From Streptosporangiaceae bacterium (lineage in GTDB: Bacteria > Actinomycetota > Actinomycetes > Streptosporangiales > Streptosporangiaceae): a DNA stretch of 8,856 nt. A program made the translations under genes and the position numbers. Positions 1-6,459 of this stretch are shown here, one piece after another (the first letter of the stretch is position 1; each line of letters starts with the position of its first letter). The stretch spans positions 1 through 8,856 of the forward strand of contig JASHOI010000110.1 of assembly GCA_030041195.1 (NCBI GenBank), written 5' to 3'. Below the pieces are notes generated by a model that was given only the letters and a program-made list of their open reading frames with translations, searched no databases and was not told the origin of the DNA.

Positions 1-603
1 GCCGCCGCCCAGGAGGCCGACGAGATGCCCGCGCCTCCGCCCGGGCGGGCGTCGTGGGCGGGGGCGTCGGCCGCCGAGCGGGCCGAAGCGCTCCAGGACG
101 CTTACATCCCGATCTCCGCCGAGGCGGGCACGCTCCTCTACGCGATCGCCCGGGCCAGCCGGCCGCAGACCGTGGTGGAGTTCGGCACCTCGTTCGGCAT
201 CTCGACGATCTACCTCGCCGCGGCGGTCACCGACAACGGCACCGGCCACGTCGTGACCACGGAACTGAGCAGCAAGAAGGTGGCGGCCGCCGGGTCGAAC
301 CTGCAGCAGGCGGGCGTCGGGGAGGCCGTCACGATCCTGGCCGGCGACGCGCTGGAGACGCTCGCCGGCGTGCCCGGCCCGGTGGGGCTTGTGCTGCTGG
401 ACGGGTGGAAGGACCTGTGCCTCCCGGTTCTTCGCCTGCTGGAGCCCAAGCTCGCGCCCGGCGCGCTGGTCGCCGCCGACGACATCACCAACCGTGGTAT
501 GACCGATTACCTGGCCTACATCCGCGACCCGGCCAACGGGTACGTGACCGTCGCGTTCCCCGTGGAGGACGGCATGGAGATCAGCTGCTGGACCGGACGC
601 TAG
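1..603 (+). CDS. O-methyltransferase-like class I SAM-dependent methyltransferase, probably 5'-truncated by the window edge
   Basis: Probable SAM-dependent methyltransferase of the O-methyltransferase (COG4122-like) group; the substrate cannot be told. Counting from the ATG at 25, the glycine-rich SAM-binding motif I is VVEFGTSFGIST (residues 50-61). It is followed by an acidic residue at the end of the next strand (TTEL, E80), GDALETL (108-114) and the hydrophobic strand VLLDGWKD (123-130). The DD pair at 152-153 is placed like the metal/active-site acids of this family, and the C-terminus reads FPVEDGMEISCW. From ATG 25 the protein has 192 residues, short for the family (roughly 210-220). 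The frame stays open to base 1 (AAAQEADE before the Met), so I think the true start lies upstream of the window. Against this, AGGAGG at 11-16 sits 8 nt before ATG 25 and would make a good ribosome site. The stop at 601-603 overlaps the stop of the convergent kinase gene. Confidence 0.85.
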   Translation, partial: AAAQEADEMPAPPPGRASWAGASAAERAEALQDAYIPISAEAGTLLYAIARASRPQTVVEFGTSFGISTIYLAAAVTDNGTGHVVTTELSSKKVAAAGSNLQQAGVGEAVTILAGDALETLAGVPGPVGLVLLDGWKDLCLPVLRLLEPKLAPGALVAADDITNRGMTDYLAYIRDPANGYVTVAFPVEDGMEISCWTGR

Positions 604-2120
604 CCAGCGGAGGCGGCCAACTCGGGTTCGGAGCGGGCGCCTGACCGGACGGGCAGGGTCAGCGTGACCCGCAGACCGTGCGGGCTTACCGGCGCGGCCC
701 GCGCAGTGCCGCCGTGCGCGGAGGCGATTTCCGCTGCGATGGCCAGTCCAAGACCCGAGCCTGAGCCGCCTGACCGCGTTCCGGCACGGTAGAAGCGCTC
801 GAAGATGTGCGGCAGGTGATCCGCCGGAACGCCGGCGCCGTCGTCGCTGACCTCGATGGTGACGCAGCCGTCGCAGTCGGAGGCGGTGACGGCGCCCACA
901 GCGCTGTCCGGGGTGTGCACCAGCACGTTCATGAGCAGGTTGTCGATGGCGCGGCACAGCAGTTCCTGGTCGCCGGTCACCGTCAGGCCTTCGGCGATCC
1001 GCACCTGCCAGGTCCGCGCGGAGTCGGCGACCCGCGCTCGCTCGGCGCACCCAGTGACCACGGCGGTGACGTCGACAGCCTCCCGGGACTGACAGGGATG
1101 CTGGCCCAGCCGCGCAAGACGGAGCATGTCATCGACCAGCCGGCCCATGCGCCGGGTCTCCAGCACGATCCGGTCCATCACCTCGTCGACCTCGCCGGGG
1201 TCCTGCACGGCGCCCTGCTGGTAGAGCTGGGCGTTGGCCCGCAGCGACGCGAGCGGCGTGCGCAGCTCATGGCTGGCGTCGCCGAAGAACCGGCGCATCT
1301 GCTGCTGGCTGGCCTCGATCCGGGCCAGCATGCTGTTCAGGGCCGCGCCAAGCCTGCCCACCTCGGTCCGGGGGTTGTGCGTGGCCACACGGTCGGTGAG
1401 GTCACCGCCGCTGATCCGGTCCGCCTCCCTGGCCATCGCCTCGATCGGGCGCAGCCCACGGCGCATCACGGCGAAAACGCCGAGGCCGATGAGCACCACC
1501 ACCGCGACCGAACCGAGGGTGACGATGAGTTCGACCTGGTCGGTGGTCGTCGTGACCTGGTCGAGGCTGGTGCCGACGACCAGGGAGCCTCCCGGGACAG
1601 CCGCGGAAAGGATGCGGAACATCTGCCCCTTTCTTTTCCCGATGACCACGGTGTGCGGGCCGGGCTCGCCCAGAACGCGGCCGATAGCGGACCGCGGCAG
1701 GGCAAACTCGTGGGCCCCTCCGGCCGTCGTGTCTACCTCGAACATCCTCACAGAGCCGCGGAGCGGCACGAAGGCGATGTCAAAAACGCCGGTCAATGTC
1801 ACGAAGCTGGGCTGGCGCGGCTTCGACGGGCGTGCAGTGCCGATCCAGCGCGGCGGGTGGAGCGGGTGCAGCTGCAGATGCGGAGAATTTGCGGAAACCA
1901 GCGAGTTCAGCGAGGGCTCGGTCACGGTCAGCGCTACACGGAGGTTGTTGTCGGTCTGGGCGAGCAGATAGCGGCGCATGGTCATGACCACGCCCACGTC
2001 GAACGCCGTCAGCGCGAAGAGCGTGACAACCACGACACCCGCCATCACCTTGAGGCGCAATGGGGCGTGCAGCAGCCGGCCGGGCAGGGTTCGCGCGCTG
2101 GATATTCGGCTACGACTCAT
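600..2120 (-). CDS. Two-component sensor histidine kinase (HAMP-HisKA-HATPase)
   Basis: Membrane sensor kinase of 506 residues that should autophosphorylate on a histidine and pass phosphate to the regulator encoded just upstream. Domain order: cytoplasmic N-terminus; TM1 about residues 24-47; an extracytoplasmic segment about 50-195 in which I recognise no named sensor domain; TM2 about 197-219; HAMP about 220-272 (LRPIEAMAREADRISGGDL); HisKA with H-box FFGDASHELRTPL, phospho-acceptor His284; and the ATPase domain. The latter has N-box IDNLLMNVLVHTP (392-404), G1 DDGAGVP (427-432), F-box FERFYR (440-445) and G2 GSGSGLGLA (452-460). All catalytic motifs are intact. ATG 2118-2120 overlaps the last 11 nt of the regulator gene, so the pair is co-transcribed and probably translationally coupled. 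The 3' end overlaps the convergent methyltransferase stop on CTAG. The order regulator-kinase and the domain layout resemble actinobacterial CseC/PrrB/MprB-like kinases. The stimulus is unknown; cell-envelope stress is an inference from the divergent transporter. Confidence 0.96.
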   Translation of the reverse strand: MSRSRISSARTLPGRLLHAPLRLKVMAGVVVVTLFALTAFDVGVVMTMRRYLLAQTDNNLRVALTVTEPSLNSLVSANSPHLQLHPLHPPRWIGTARPSKPRQPSFVTLTGVFDIAFVPLRGSVRMFEVDTTAGGAHEFALPRSAIGRVLGEPGPHTVVIGKRKGQMFRILSAAVPGGSLVVGTSLDQVTTTTDQVELIVTLGSVAVVVLIGLGVFAVMRRGLRPIEAMAREADRISGGDLTDRVATHNPRTEVGRLGAALNSMLARIEASQQQMRRFFGDASHELRTPLASLRANAQLYQQGAVQDPGEVDEVMDRIVLETRRMGRLVDDMLRLARLGQHPCQSREAVDVTAVVTGCAERARVADSARTWQVRIAEGLTVTGDQELLCRAIDNLLMNVLVHTPDSAVGAVTASDCDGCVTIEVSDDGAGVPADHLPHIFERFYRAGTRSGGSGSGLGLAIAAEIASAHGGTARAAPVSPHGLRVTLTLPVRSGARSEPELAASAG

Positions 2121-2889
2121 GGCTGCTCGCCTGGCTTTCCTCCGGGCTGGTCAGGCGGCCGGCGCTCGGCTCTGACCGATCGGCGCCCGGCTCGTCGCCG
2201 GGCCGAGGCAGGCGCAGGCTGAAACCGACCGCGCGCTGGGTGTGGATCAGGTTCGGCCCGTCGCCGGCCAGCTTCCGCCGCAGATAGGTGACGTAGGTGG
2301 ACACGACAGTGCTGGAGCCGCCGAAGTCGTAGTCCCACACATGGCTGAGCAACTGGGCGCGGGTGAGCACGCGACCGGGGTTGAGCATGAAGTAGCGCAG
2401 CAGCCGGAACTCCGTCGGCGACAGCTCGATAAGGCGCCCGCCCCGGCGGACCTCGTAGGTGTCCTGGTCTAGCGTGAGGTCCGCGAACGACAGGACCGGC
2501 TCGCGGACCGCAGGACGGCTGCGGCGCAGCACGGTGCGGACCCGGGCTACCAACTCCTCAAGGTCGAACGGCTTGGTCAGGTAGTCATCGCCGCCAATGG
2601 TGAGCCCGGTGACCTTGTCGTCCTGGGCGTCTTTCGCGGTAAGGAAGATCACCGGAACCTGGTTTGGGTCACCGCGCAATCTGCGGACGATCTCGAACCC
2701 GTCGATGCCAGGCAGCATCACATCGAGAATAAGCAGGTCAAACGGATGGCTCCTGGCCAGCCGGAGTGCGTCTGGCCCGTTCTCAGCGGCGGTCACCTGG
2801 AAGCCGATGAAGCGCAGTGATGCGACGACGGCCTTCCTCAGGAACGGCTCGTCCTCCACCACGAGCAGGGTCCCGTCGTCGGGCGTCAT
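2110..2889 (-). CDS. OmpR/PhoB-family response regulator transcription factor
   Basis: DNA-binding response regulator, 259 residues from ATG 2889. Receiver domain about residues 7-122: acidic pair E12-D13 (VVEDEP), phospho-acceptor D56 (LILDVMLPG), switch T84 (FLTAKD) and K106 (YLTKPFD). Winged-helix effector domain about 130-227: LSPTEFRLLRYFMLNPGRVLTR, VWDYDFGGSSTVVSTYVTYLRRKL, IHTQRAVGF. A low-complexity tail of about 30 residues follows the usual end of the fold (GDEPGADRSEPS...SHES). The frame is open to an ATG at 3027, but I chose 2889 because the receiver begins immediately after it and the extra 46 residues are cysteine-rich, unlike the family, and run through the repeat operator. A GTG abuts the ATG (2890-2892) and is an equal candidate. 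No strong Shine-Dalgarno precedes either, so the mRNA leader may be very short. The gene is first in the operon with the kinase and is transcribed divergently from the transporter operon, its likely target. Confidence 0.95.
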   Translation of the reverse strand: MTPDDGTLLVVEDEPFLRKAVVASLRFIGFQVTAAENGPDALRLARSHPFDLLILDVMLPGIDGFEIVRRLRGDPNQVPVIFLTAKDAQDDKVTGLTIGGDDYLTKPFDLEELVARVRTVLRRSRPAVREPVLSFADLTLDQDTYEVRRGGRLIELSPTEFRLLRYFMLNPGRVLTRAQLLSHVWDYDFGGSSTVVSTYVTYLRRKLAGDGPNLIHTQRAVGFSLRLPRPGDEPGADRSEPSAGRLTSPEESQASSHES

Positions 2890-2900
2890 CACATCATCGC

Positions 2901-2906
2901 AGCATA
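2901..2906 (-). promoter_or_regulatory. Possible -10 element for the regulator-kinase operon
   Basis: On the minus strand TATGCT fits the actinobacterial TAnnnT -10 pattern. It begins 12 nt before the regulator's GTG/ATG pair, and the nearest repeat of the left array ends 18 nt upstream of it, covering the -35 zone. The resulting leader would be nearly absent, which agrees with the lack of a visible Shine-Dalgarno. This rests on pattern matching only. Confidence 0.3.
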
Positions 2907-2924
2907 CGGCCGTGAAGGCCGAGC

Positions 2925-2951
2925 ATGAGAAATCGGTGAGTTTCGTGTGAG
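2925..2951 (+). promoter_or_regulatory. Candidate response-regulator operator, left array (three repeats, 11-bp period)
   Basis: Three (A/G)TGAG units read on the plus strand at 2925-2929, 2936-2940 and 2947-2951, exactly 11 bp apart. About one helical turn between direct repeats is typical of OmpR/PhoB-family sites. The array lies 36-62 bp upstream of the regulator start codon, just ahead of a TATGCT that could be its -10 (minus strand, 2901-2906). That position suits autoregulation. The assignment to this regulator is inference. Confidence 0.55.
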
Positions 2952-3014
2952 CCAACCCTCGCCGCCCCGCGGGGACCCCGGCCGCCCAGCCGGCCGCGCC
3001 GCACGGGTTGACGT

Positions 3015-3034
3015 GAAACTCACACACAGATCAC
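3015..3034 (-). promoter_or_regulatory. Candidate response-regulator operator, right array (two repeats, 11-bp period)
   Basis: The plus strand shows CTCAC (3019-3023) and ATCAC (3030-3034), 11 bp apart. On the minus strand these are GTGAG and GTGAT, the same unit as the left array in the opposite orientation. The 9-bp GAAACTCAC (3015-3023) is the exact reverse complement of GTGAGTTTC (2936-2944), and GGGTTG (3005-3010) mirrors CAACCC (2953-2958). The array precedes the adaptor-transporter operon. A third, poor unit (TTGAC, 3008-3012) is in phase. Confidence 0.5.
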
Positions 3035-3055
3035 CCAGCTAACTGAGAACAGACC

Positions 3056-3061
3056 TAGAAG
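3056..3061 (+). promoter_or_regulatory. Possible -10 element for the transporter operon
   Basis: TAGAAG resembles the actinobacterial -10 (TAgrrT) except at the last base, and lies 21 nt after the right repeat array. If used, the transcript would start near 3068. That excludes the ATG at 3062 and fits translation from GTG 3140 with a leader of about 70 nt. No good -35 is visible at normal spacing, as expected for an activator-dependent promoter. Weak evidence. Confidence 0.25.
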
Positions 3062-3139
3062 ATGAGCCGTACCCGGGTTCAGGCGTATTCCAGTTCCCCT
3101 CCGGGCCCGTTGAAAGAACGCGAATCATCGGAGTATCTC

Positions 3140-4477
3140 GTGGCGCAACTTGAATCCCCGGCCGCACAGAGCGGCAAGGACGGGAGTGGCGGGGGTGAAA
3201 GGGACGGCGGCCGACGGCTGGTGCGTGGGTCGCGGCTGACGCGGCGGCGGCGGGTGCTGCTGGGAGTGGGTATCGGCGCGGCGCTGCTGGCGGCCGGCGG
3301 GCTGATCGGCGCGTCGTTTGTGAAGTCGCCGCAGCAGCTTGCCGCGGACACCGGGGCGCCGCCGGCGGCGGTGACCACGGCGGCGGTGGTGTCCCAGGTG
3401 CTGACCTCGTCGGTGCAGATGCGCGGGGTGGTGTACCCCTCGACGCAGTACGACCTGTACGTCAGCGCCCCGTCGTCATCGTCATCGTCGTCGTCGTCGG
3501 CCTCGGCCAGCTCGCCGCCGTCGGGGGCGGTGTACATCTCGAAGCTGGAGGTGGCGGCCGGGGACACGATCCGCAACGGCGAGCAGCTGGCCGAGCTGGA
3601 CGGCCAGCCGCTGTTCGTGCTGGCCGGCCCGGTTCCTCCGTGGCGGGACCTGACGCCGGGCGAGAGCGGGCCGGATGTGACCGAGCTGCAGAACGCGCTC
3701 GGGTCGCTTGGGTATTACGACGGCGGTGACACCTCCGGGTACTTCGGCGCGGCGACCGAGGACGCGGTGGCGGCATATTACGAGCACCTGGGGTACACGC
3801 CGCCGGCGTCGGGCGGCGTGCCCGCGGCGGATCTCGTGTTCTTGCCCTCGCTGCCCGCGACGGTGGTGGCGGTGAACGGGGCGCCCGGCGAGCAGCCCGG
3901 TCAGCCGTTCCTCGAACTCGCCGCCCGGGGGTCGCTGGCGCTGACCGGTGAGCTGCCGCCTGCCTATGCCGGGCAGGTCAAGCCGGGCCTGAAGGTGAGC
4001 ATCTATGACGAGGTGACCGGCATACACGCCACCGGGACCGTCGCCGGGATGGGCACCGCGACCGTCACCGTGCCGACCGGGACGGTCGTCGACGTCGGCA
4101 GCGGCGCGGCCGCGGCGAGCTCGGCCAGCTCGAGCAGCTCCAGCTCCAGCAGTTCGAGCAGCTCCAGCAGTTCGGGTGCGACGACGTTCATCCCGATGAC
4201 GGTGCGGCCGTCGGCGCCGCTCGCCGCGGCGCTGAACGGCGAGAACGTGCTGGTCACCGTGCAGACCGGGCAGACCGAGGGCCCGGTGCTCACGGTCCCG
4301 GTGGCCGCGATCGTGACCAGCGCGTCCGGCACGAGTTACGTCACCGTGGCGGGCGCGCACGGCCGGCAGCACAACGTGCCGGTGACGCCGGGCATTTCGG
4401 AGAACGGGTACGTCCAGGTGACCCCGGCCCACCTCGGCGCGCTGGCGGCCGGTGACCGCGTGGTGGTGAGCGGCTGA
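3140..4477 (+). CDS. Membrane-anchored efflux adaptor (MacA/HlyD-like) with a peptidoglycan-binding domain
   Basis: Adaptor of a MacAB-type ABC transporter, on the outer face of the membrane. In 445-residue numbering from GTG 3140: a basic stretch (LTRRRR, 33-38); one TM anchor, about 39-61; the first half of a lipoyl/barrel region with GAVYISKLEVAAGDTIRNGE (129-148); a PG_binding_1-like domain about 168-220 (GESGPDVTELQNALGSLGYYD, then GYFGAATEDAVAAYYEHLGY); a beta-barrel region; and a C-terminal MacA-like segment (VPVAAIVTSASGTSYVTV, AGDRVVVSG). Nine- and sixteen-serine tracts interrupt it (3473-3499, 4127-4174). The frame is open from ATG 3062 (471 residues). I prefer GTG 3140 because GGAG at 3130-3133 lies 6 nt before it and 10 of the 26 codons between the two starts end in A or T, far more than in the body. 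The stop overlaps the ATPase start (TGATG). First gene of the five-gene operon. Confidence 0.88.
   Translation: MAQLESPAAQSGKDGSGGGERDGGRRLVRGSRLTRRRRVLLGVGIGAALLAAGGLIGASFVKSPQQLAADTGAPPAAVTTAAVVSQVLTSSVQMRGVVYPSTQYDLYVSAPSSSSSSSSSASASSPPSGAVYISKLEVAAGDTIRNGEQLAELDGQPLFVLAGPVPPWRDLTPGESGPDVTELQNALGSLGYYDGGDTSGYFGAATEDAVAAYYEHLGYTPPASGGVPAADLVFLPSLPATVVAVNGAPGEQPGQPFLELAARGSLALTGELPPAYAGQVKPGLKVSIYDEVTGIHATGTVAGMGTATVTVPTGTVVDVGSGAAAASSASSSSSSSSSSSSSSSSGATTFIPMTVRPSAPLAAALNGENVLVTVQTGQTEGPVLTVPVAAIVTSASGTSYVTVAGAHGRQHNVPVTPGISENGYVQVTPAHLGALAAGDRVVVSG
3473..3499 (+). repeat. Serine tract 1 (TCG/TCA triplet repeat) in the adaptor gene
   Basis: Nine consecutive serine codons made only of TCG and TCA, followed by ASAS. 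The tract lies just before the lipoyl-like segment and probably forms a flexible loop. A near-perfect triplet repeat is prone to slippage by whole codons. Confidence 0.9.
4127..4174 (+). repeat. Serine tract 2 (mixed AGC/TCC/TCG/AGT codons) in the adaptor gene
   Basis: Sixteen consecutive serine codons, mostly AGC alternating with TCC, TCG or AGT. They are preceded by AAAASSA and followed by GATTFIPM. The tract interrupts the beta-barrel part of the adaptor. Related adaptors carry Gly/Ser-rich loops at about this point, so it is probably an extended surface linker. Confidence 0.9.
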
Positions 4478-5169
4478 TGGCCACGCCGGTGATCGAACTG
4501 CAGGCGATGGCCCGCACTTACCCCGGCCCACCGGCGGTGCGCGCGTTGCGCCCGGCCGATCTGGTTATCGAGGCGGGGGACTATGTCGCGGTGACCGGGC
4601 CGTCGGGGTCGGGCAAGTCCACGCTGCTGCACCTGCTCGGCCTGCTCGACGCCCCGACCGAGGGCCGCTACCTGCTCGACGGCGTGGACACCTCGACCCT
4701 GGGCGACAAGGACCGGTCGGCGCTGCGCGGGCGGCGGATCGGGGTGGTGTTCCAGGCGTTTCACCTGCTGCCCTACCGCACCGCGCTGGAGAACGTGCTG
4801 CTGGCCGAGCTGTATAACCAGACCCCGCGCGGTGCCCGGCTGCAGGCGGCGGCCGAGGCGCTGGGCGCGGTCCGGCTCGGGCATCGCCTCGACGCGCTGC
4901 CCACGACGCTGTCGGGCGGGGAGAGCCAGCGGGTCGCGATCGCCCGGGCGCTGGTGAACCGGCCTGCCCTGCTGCTGTGTGACGAGCCGACCGGGAACCT
5001 GGACTCGGCCAGCGCGGCCTCGCTGATGGGCCTGCTCGATGAGCTTAACCAGGCCGGTTACACGATCGTGGTGATCACCCACGACCCGGGCGTGGCCTCC
5101 CACGCCCGCCGCAGGGTCGCGATCAGCGACGGGGAGCTGACCGAGCGAACCGAGGCCGGTCATGGCTAG
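4477..5169 (+). CDS. ABC transporter ATP-binding protein (MacB/LolD type)
   Basis: Cytoplasmic ATPase of 230 residues that powers the FtsX-type permease encoded next. All motifs are present: Walker A GPSGSGKST (41-49), Q-loop VVFQAFHLLPY (90-100, Q93), signature LSGGESQRVAIARAL (145-159), Walker B LLLCDEPTGNLD (165-176, catalytic E170) and the switch histidine in VVITHD (H202). The sequence between Q-loop and signature (ENVLLAELYN) and the length are typical of the MacB/LolD/FtsE class, which drives mechanotransmission rather than passage through a pore. Its ATG uses the A of the adaptor's TGA stop (1-nt overlap), and its own end overlaps the permease start by 8 nt. This implies translational coupling and stoichiometric synthesis of all three. 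MacAB-type function is a family-level inference; the substrate is unknown. Confidence 0.96.
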   Translation: MATPVIELQAMARTYPGPPAVRALRPADLVIEAGDYVAVTGPSGSGKSTLLHLLGLLDAPTEGRYLLDGVDTSTLGDKDRSALRGRRIGVVFQAFHLLPYRTALENVLLAELYNQTPRGARLQAAAEALGAVRLGHRLDALPTTLSGGESQRVAIARALVNRPALLLCDEPTGNLDSASAASLMGLLDELNQAGYTIVVITHDPGVASHARRRVAISDGELTERTEAGHG

Positions 5170-6433
5170 GTCAGCCATTGGCCTGCCGCCGCCGCGGCTA
5201 GCCGGACGGGATGCCGCCGCCGAGGCGGTCGCCGGGATCGTGCAGCGCCCCGGCCGCTCGGCGCTGACGATGCTCGGCACGGTACTGGGCGTGGGTGCGT
5301 TCGTGGCCGTGCTCGGGCTGACCGCCACCGGAGCCGGGCAGATCTCCCATCAGTTCACGGTCCTGGAGGACACCACGGTGACCGTGGAAGACAACGGCCC
5401 GGCCAACGACGTCGCCGCGCCCAACACCAATCCCCCGATCGGCTTCCTGGCCAACGCCGACGTCATCGCCGACCACATCAACGGGGTGACCGCGGCCGGG
5501 GTGTGGTGGCCGGTATCGCTGCCCTCCAACGCCACCTTCACCGCCTCGCTGGCGTTGTCGGCGAACTCGTCACAGACGGTCAGCTTGCTGGCCGCCTCGC
5601 CAGGAGCGGTCCGTGCGATGGGGCTGAGCATGGTCGCGGGTTCGCCGCTGAGCACGTATGAGAACGACTCCGCCCAGCACGTCGCCATGATCGACAGCAC
5701 GACCGCGGTGACCCTGGGCATCTCACCCGCGCGCTTGGCCGCCCACCCCGCGGTGTTCGTCGGCGGAATCGCCTACACCGTGGTCGGGGTCTACAGCTCC
5801 GCGCAGCGCGTCGTCGCCGACGAAAGCGCGATGCTGATCCCGGAGAACACGGCCCTGGCCGATTACGGCAACCCTCAGCCCGGGATCGGCAACCAGGACG
5901 AAGCCCAGATGGTCGTCGCCACCCGGATCGGTGCCGCCCAGCAGGTGGCCAAGCAGATCGCCGCCGCCGAACTGCCCACCGATCCCTCCCGCCTGGTGGT
6001 CACCTCCCCGCCCAGCCCGACCAACCTGCAATCCCAGGTCTCCGGCGACCTGACCGGCCTGTTTTTGATCCTGGCGCTGATCAGCCTGCTGATCGGAGCG
6101 GTCGGGATCGCCAACACCACCCTGGTCGCGGTGCTCGAGCGCACCGAGGAGATCGGGCTGCGCCGCGCCCTGGGCGCCCGGCCGCGGCACATCGCCGCCC
6201 AGTTCCTGGCCGAGTCCACCACGCTGGGCACCCTGGGCGGGCTGATCGGCACCTGCATAGGCGTCGCCATCGTGGTCATCTTCGCCGCCACCAAGAACTG
6301 GACCGCGATCCTCAACCCCGCCTATACCTTGCCCGCCCCGCTGATCGGCACCGTTGTCGGCCTGCTGGCCGGGGCCTACCCCGCGCTGCGCGCCGCGCGC
6401 ACCAGCCCTCTGGCCGCGCTGCGACACGCCTGA
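5162..6433 (+). CDS. ABC transporter permease, MacB/FtsX family
   Basis: Integral membrane subunit of 423 residues with the four-TM MacB layout: TM1 about 33-57 (ALTMLGTVLGVGAFVAVLGL), a large extracytoplasmic MacB_PCD domain about 60-295, and the FtsX core with TM2 about 297-321, TM3 about 350-375 and TM4 about 391-410. Hallmarks are ERTEEIGLRRALGAR (326-340), the coupling-helix region that contacts the ATPase, and the terminal YPALRAARTSPLAALRHA. There is no fused ATPase, unlike proteobacterial MacB; the ATPase is the preceding gene. ATG 5162 overlaps that gene's stop by 8 nt and has GAGG 6 nt upstream (5152-5155). It probably forms a homodimer with two ATPases and the adaptor. The export substrate (antimicrobial peptide, lipid or lipoprotein-like molecule) cannot be decided. 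Confidence 0.95.
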   Translation: MARSAIGLPPPRLAGRDAAAEAVAGIVQRPGRSALTMLGTVLGVGAFVAVLGLTATGAGQISHQFTVLEDTTVTVEDNGPANDVAAPNTNPPIGFLANADVIADHINGVTAAGVWWPVSLPSNATFTASLALSANSSQTVSLLAASPGAVRAMGLSMVAGSPLSTYENDSAQHVAMIDSTTAVTLGISPARLAAHPAVFVGGIAYTVVGVYSSAQRVVADESAMLIPENTALADYGNPQPGIGNQDEAQMVVATRIGAAQQVAKQIAAAELPTDPSRLVVTSPPSPTNLQSQVSGDLTGLFLILALISLLIGAVGIANTTLVAVLERTEEIGLRRALGARPRHIAAQFLAESTTLGTLGGLIGTCIGVAIVVIFAATKNWTAILNPAYTLPAPLIGTVVGLLAGAYPALRAARTSPLAALRHA

Positions 6434-6459
6434 GCCCGCACCGGAAAGGAAGCAGCCGC

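Noticed and set aside
807..2222. Long plus-strand open frame of 471 codons opposite the kinase gene
   Set aside because: It is antisense to a kinase with all catalytic motifs intact. Its product is low-complexity Arg/Gly/His/Asp with no domain, as expected from the mirror frame of high-GC DNA.
2965..2974. Perfect 10-bp palindrome CCCCGCGGGG between the operator arrays
   Set aside because: It may help a spacer fold or bind a factor, but such palindromes are common by chance in this base composition and it has no second copy here.
2890..3027. A 46-residue N-terminal extension of the response regulator from ATG 3027
   Set aside because: It would precede the receiver with Cys-rich sequence foreign to the family and would place the repeat operators inside the coding region.
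3473..4174. Serine tracts as a sign of frameshift or sequencing error
   Set aside because: The frame is kept on both sides with conserved adaptor sequence before and after, and the second tract uses varied codons, so it is real coding sequence. An error of whole codons in tract length cannot be excluded.
3482..5328. Long minus-strand open frames opposite the adaptor and ATPase genes
   Set aside because: They are antisense to well-supported transporter genes, rich in Arg/Gly/His/Gln, and lack recognisable domains. These are mirror frames of G/C-ending codons.
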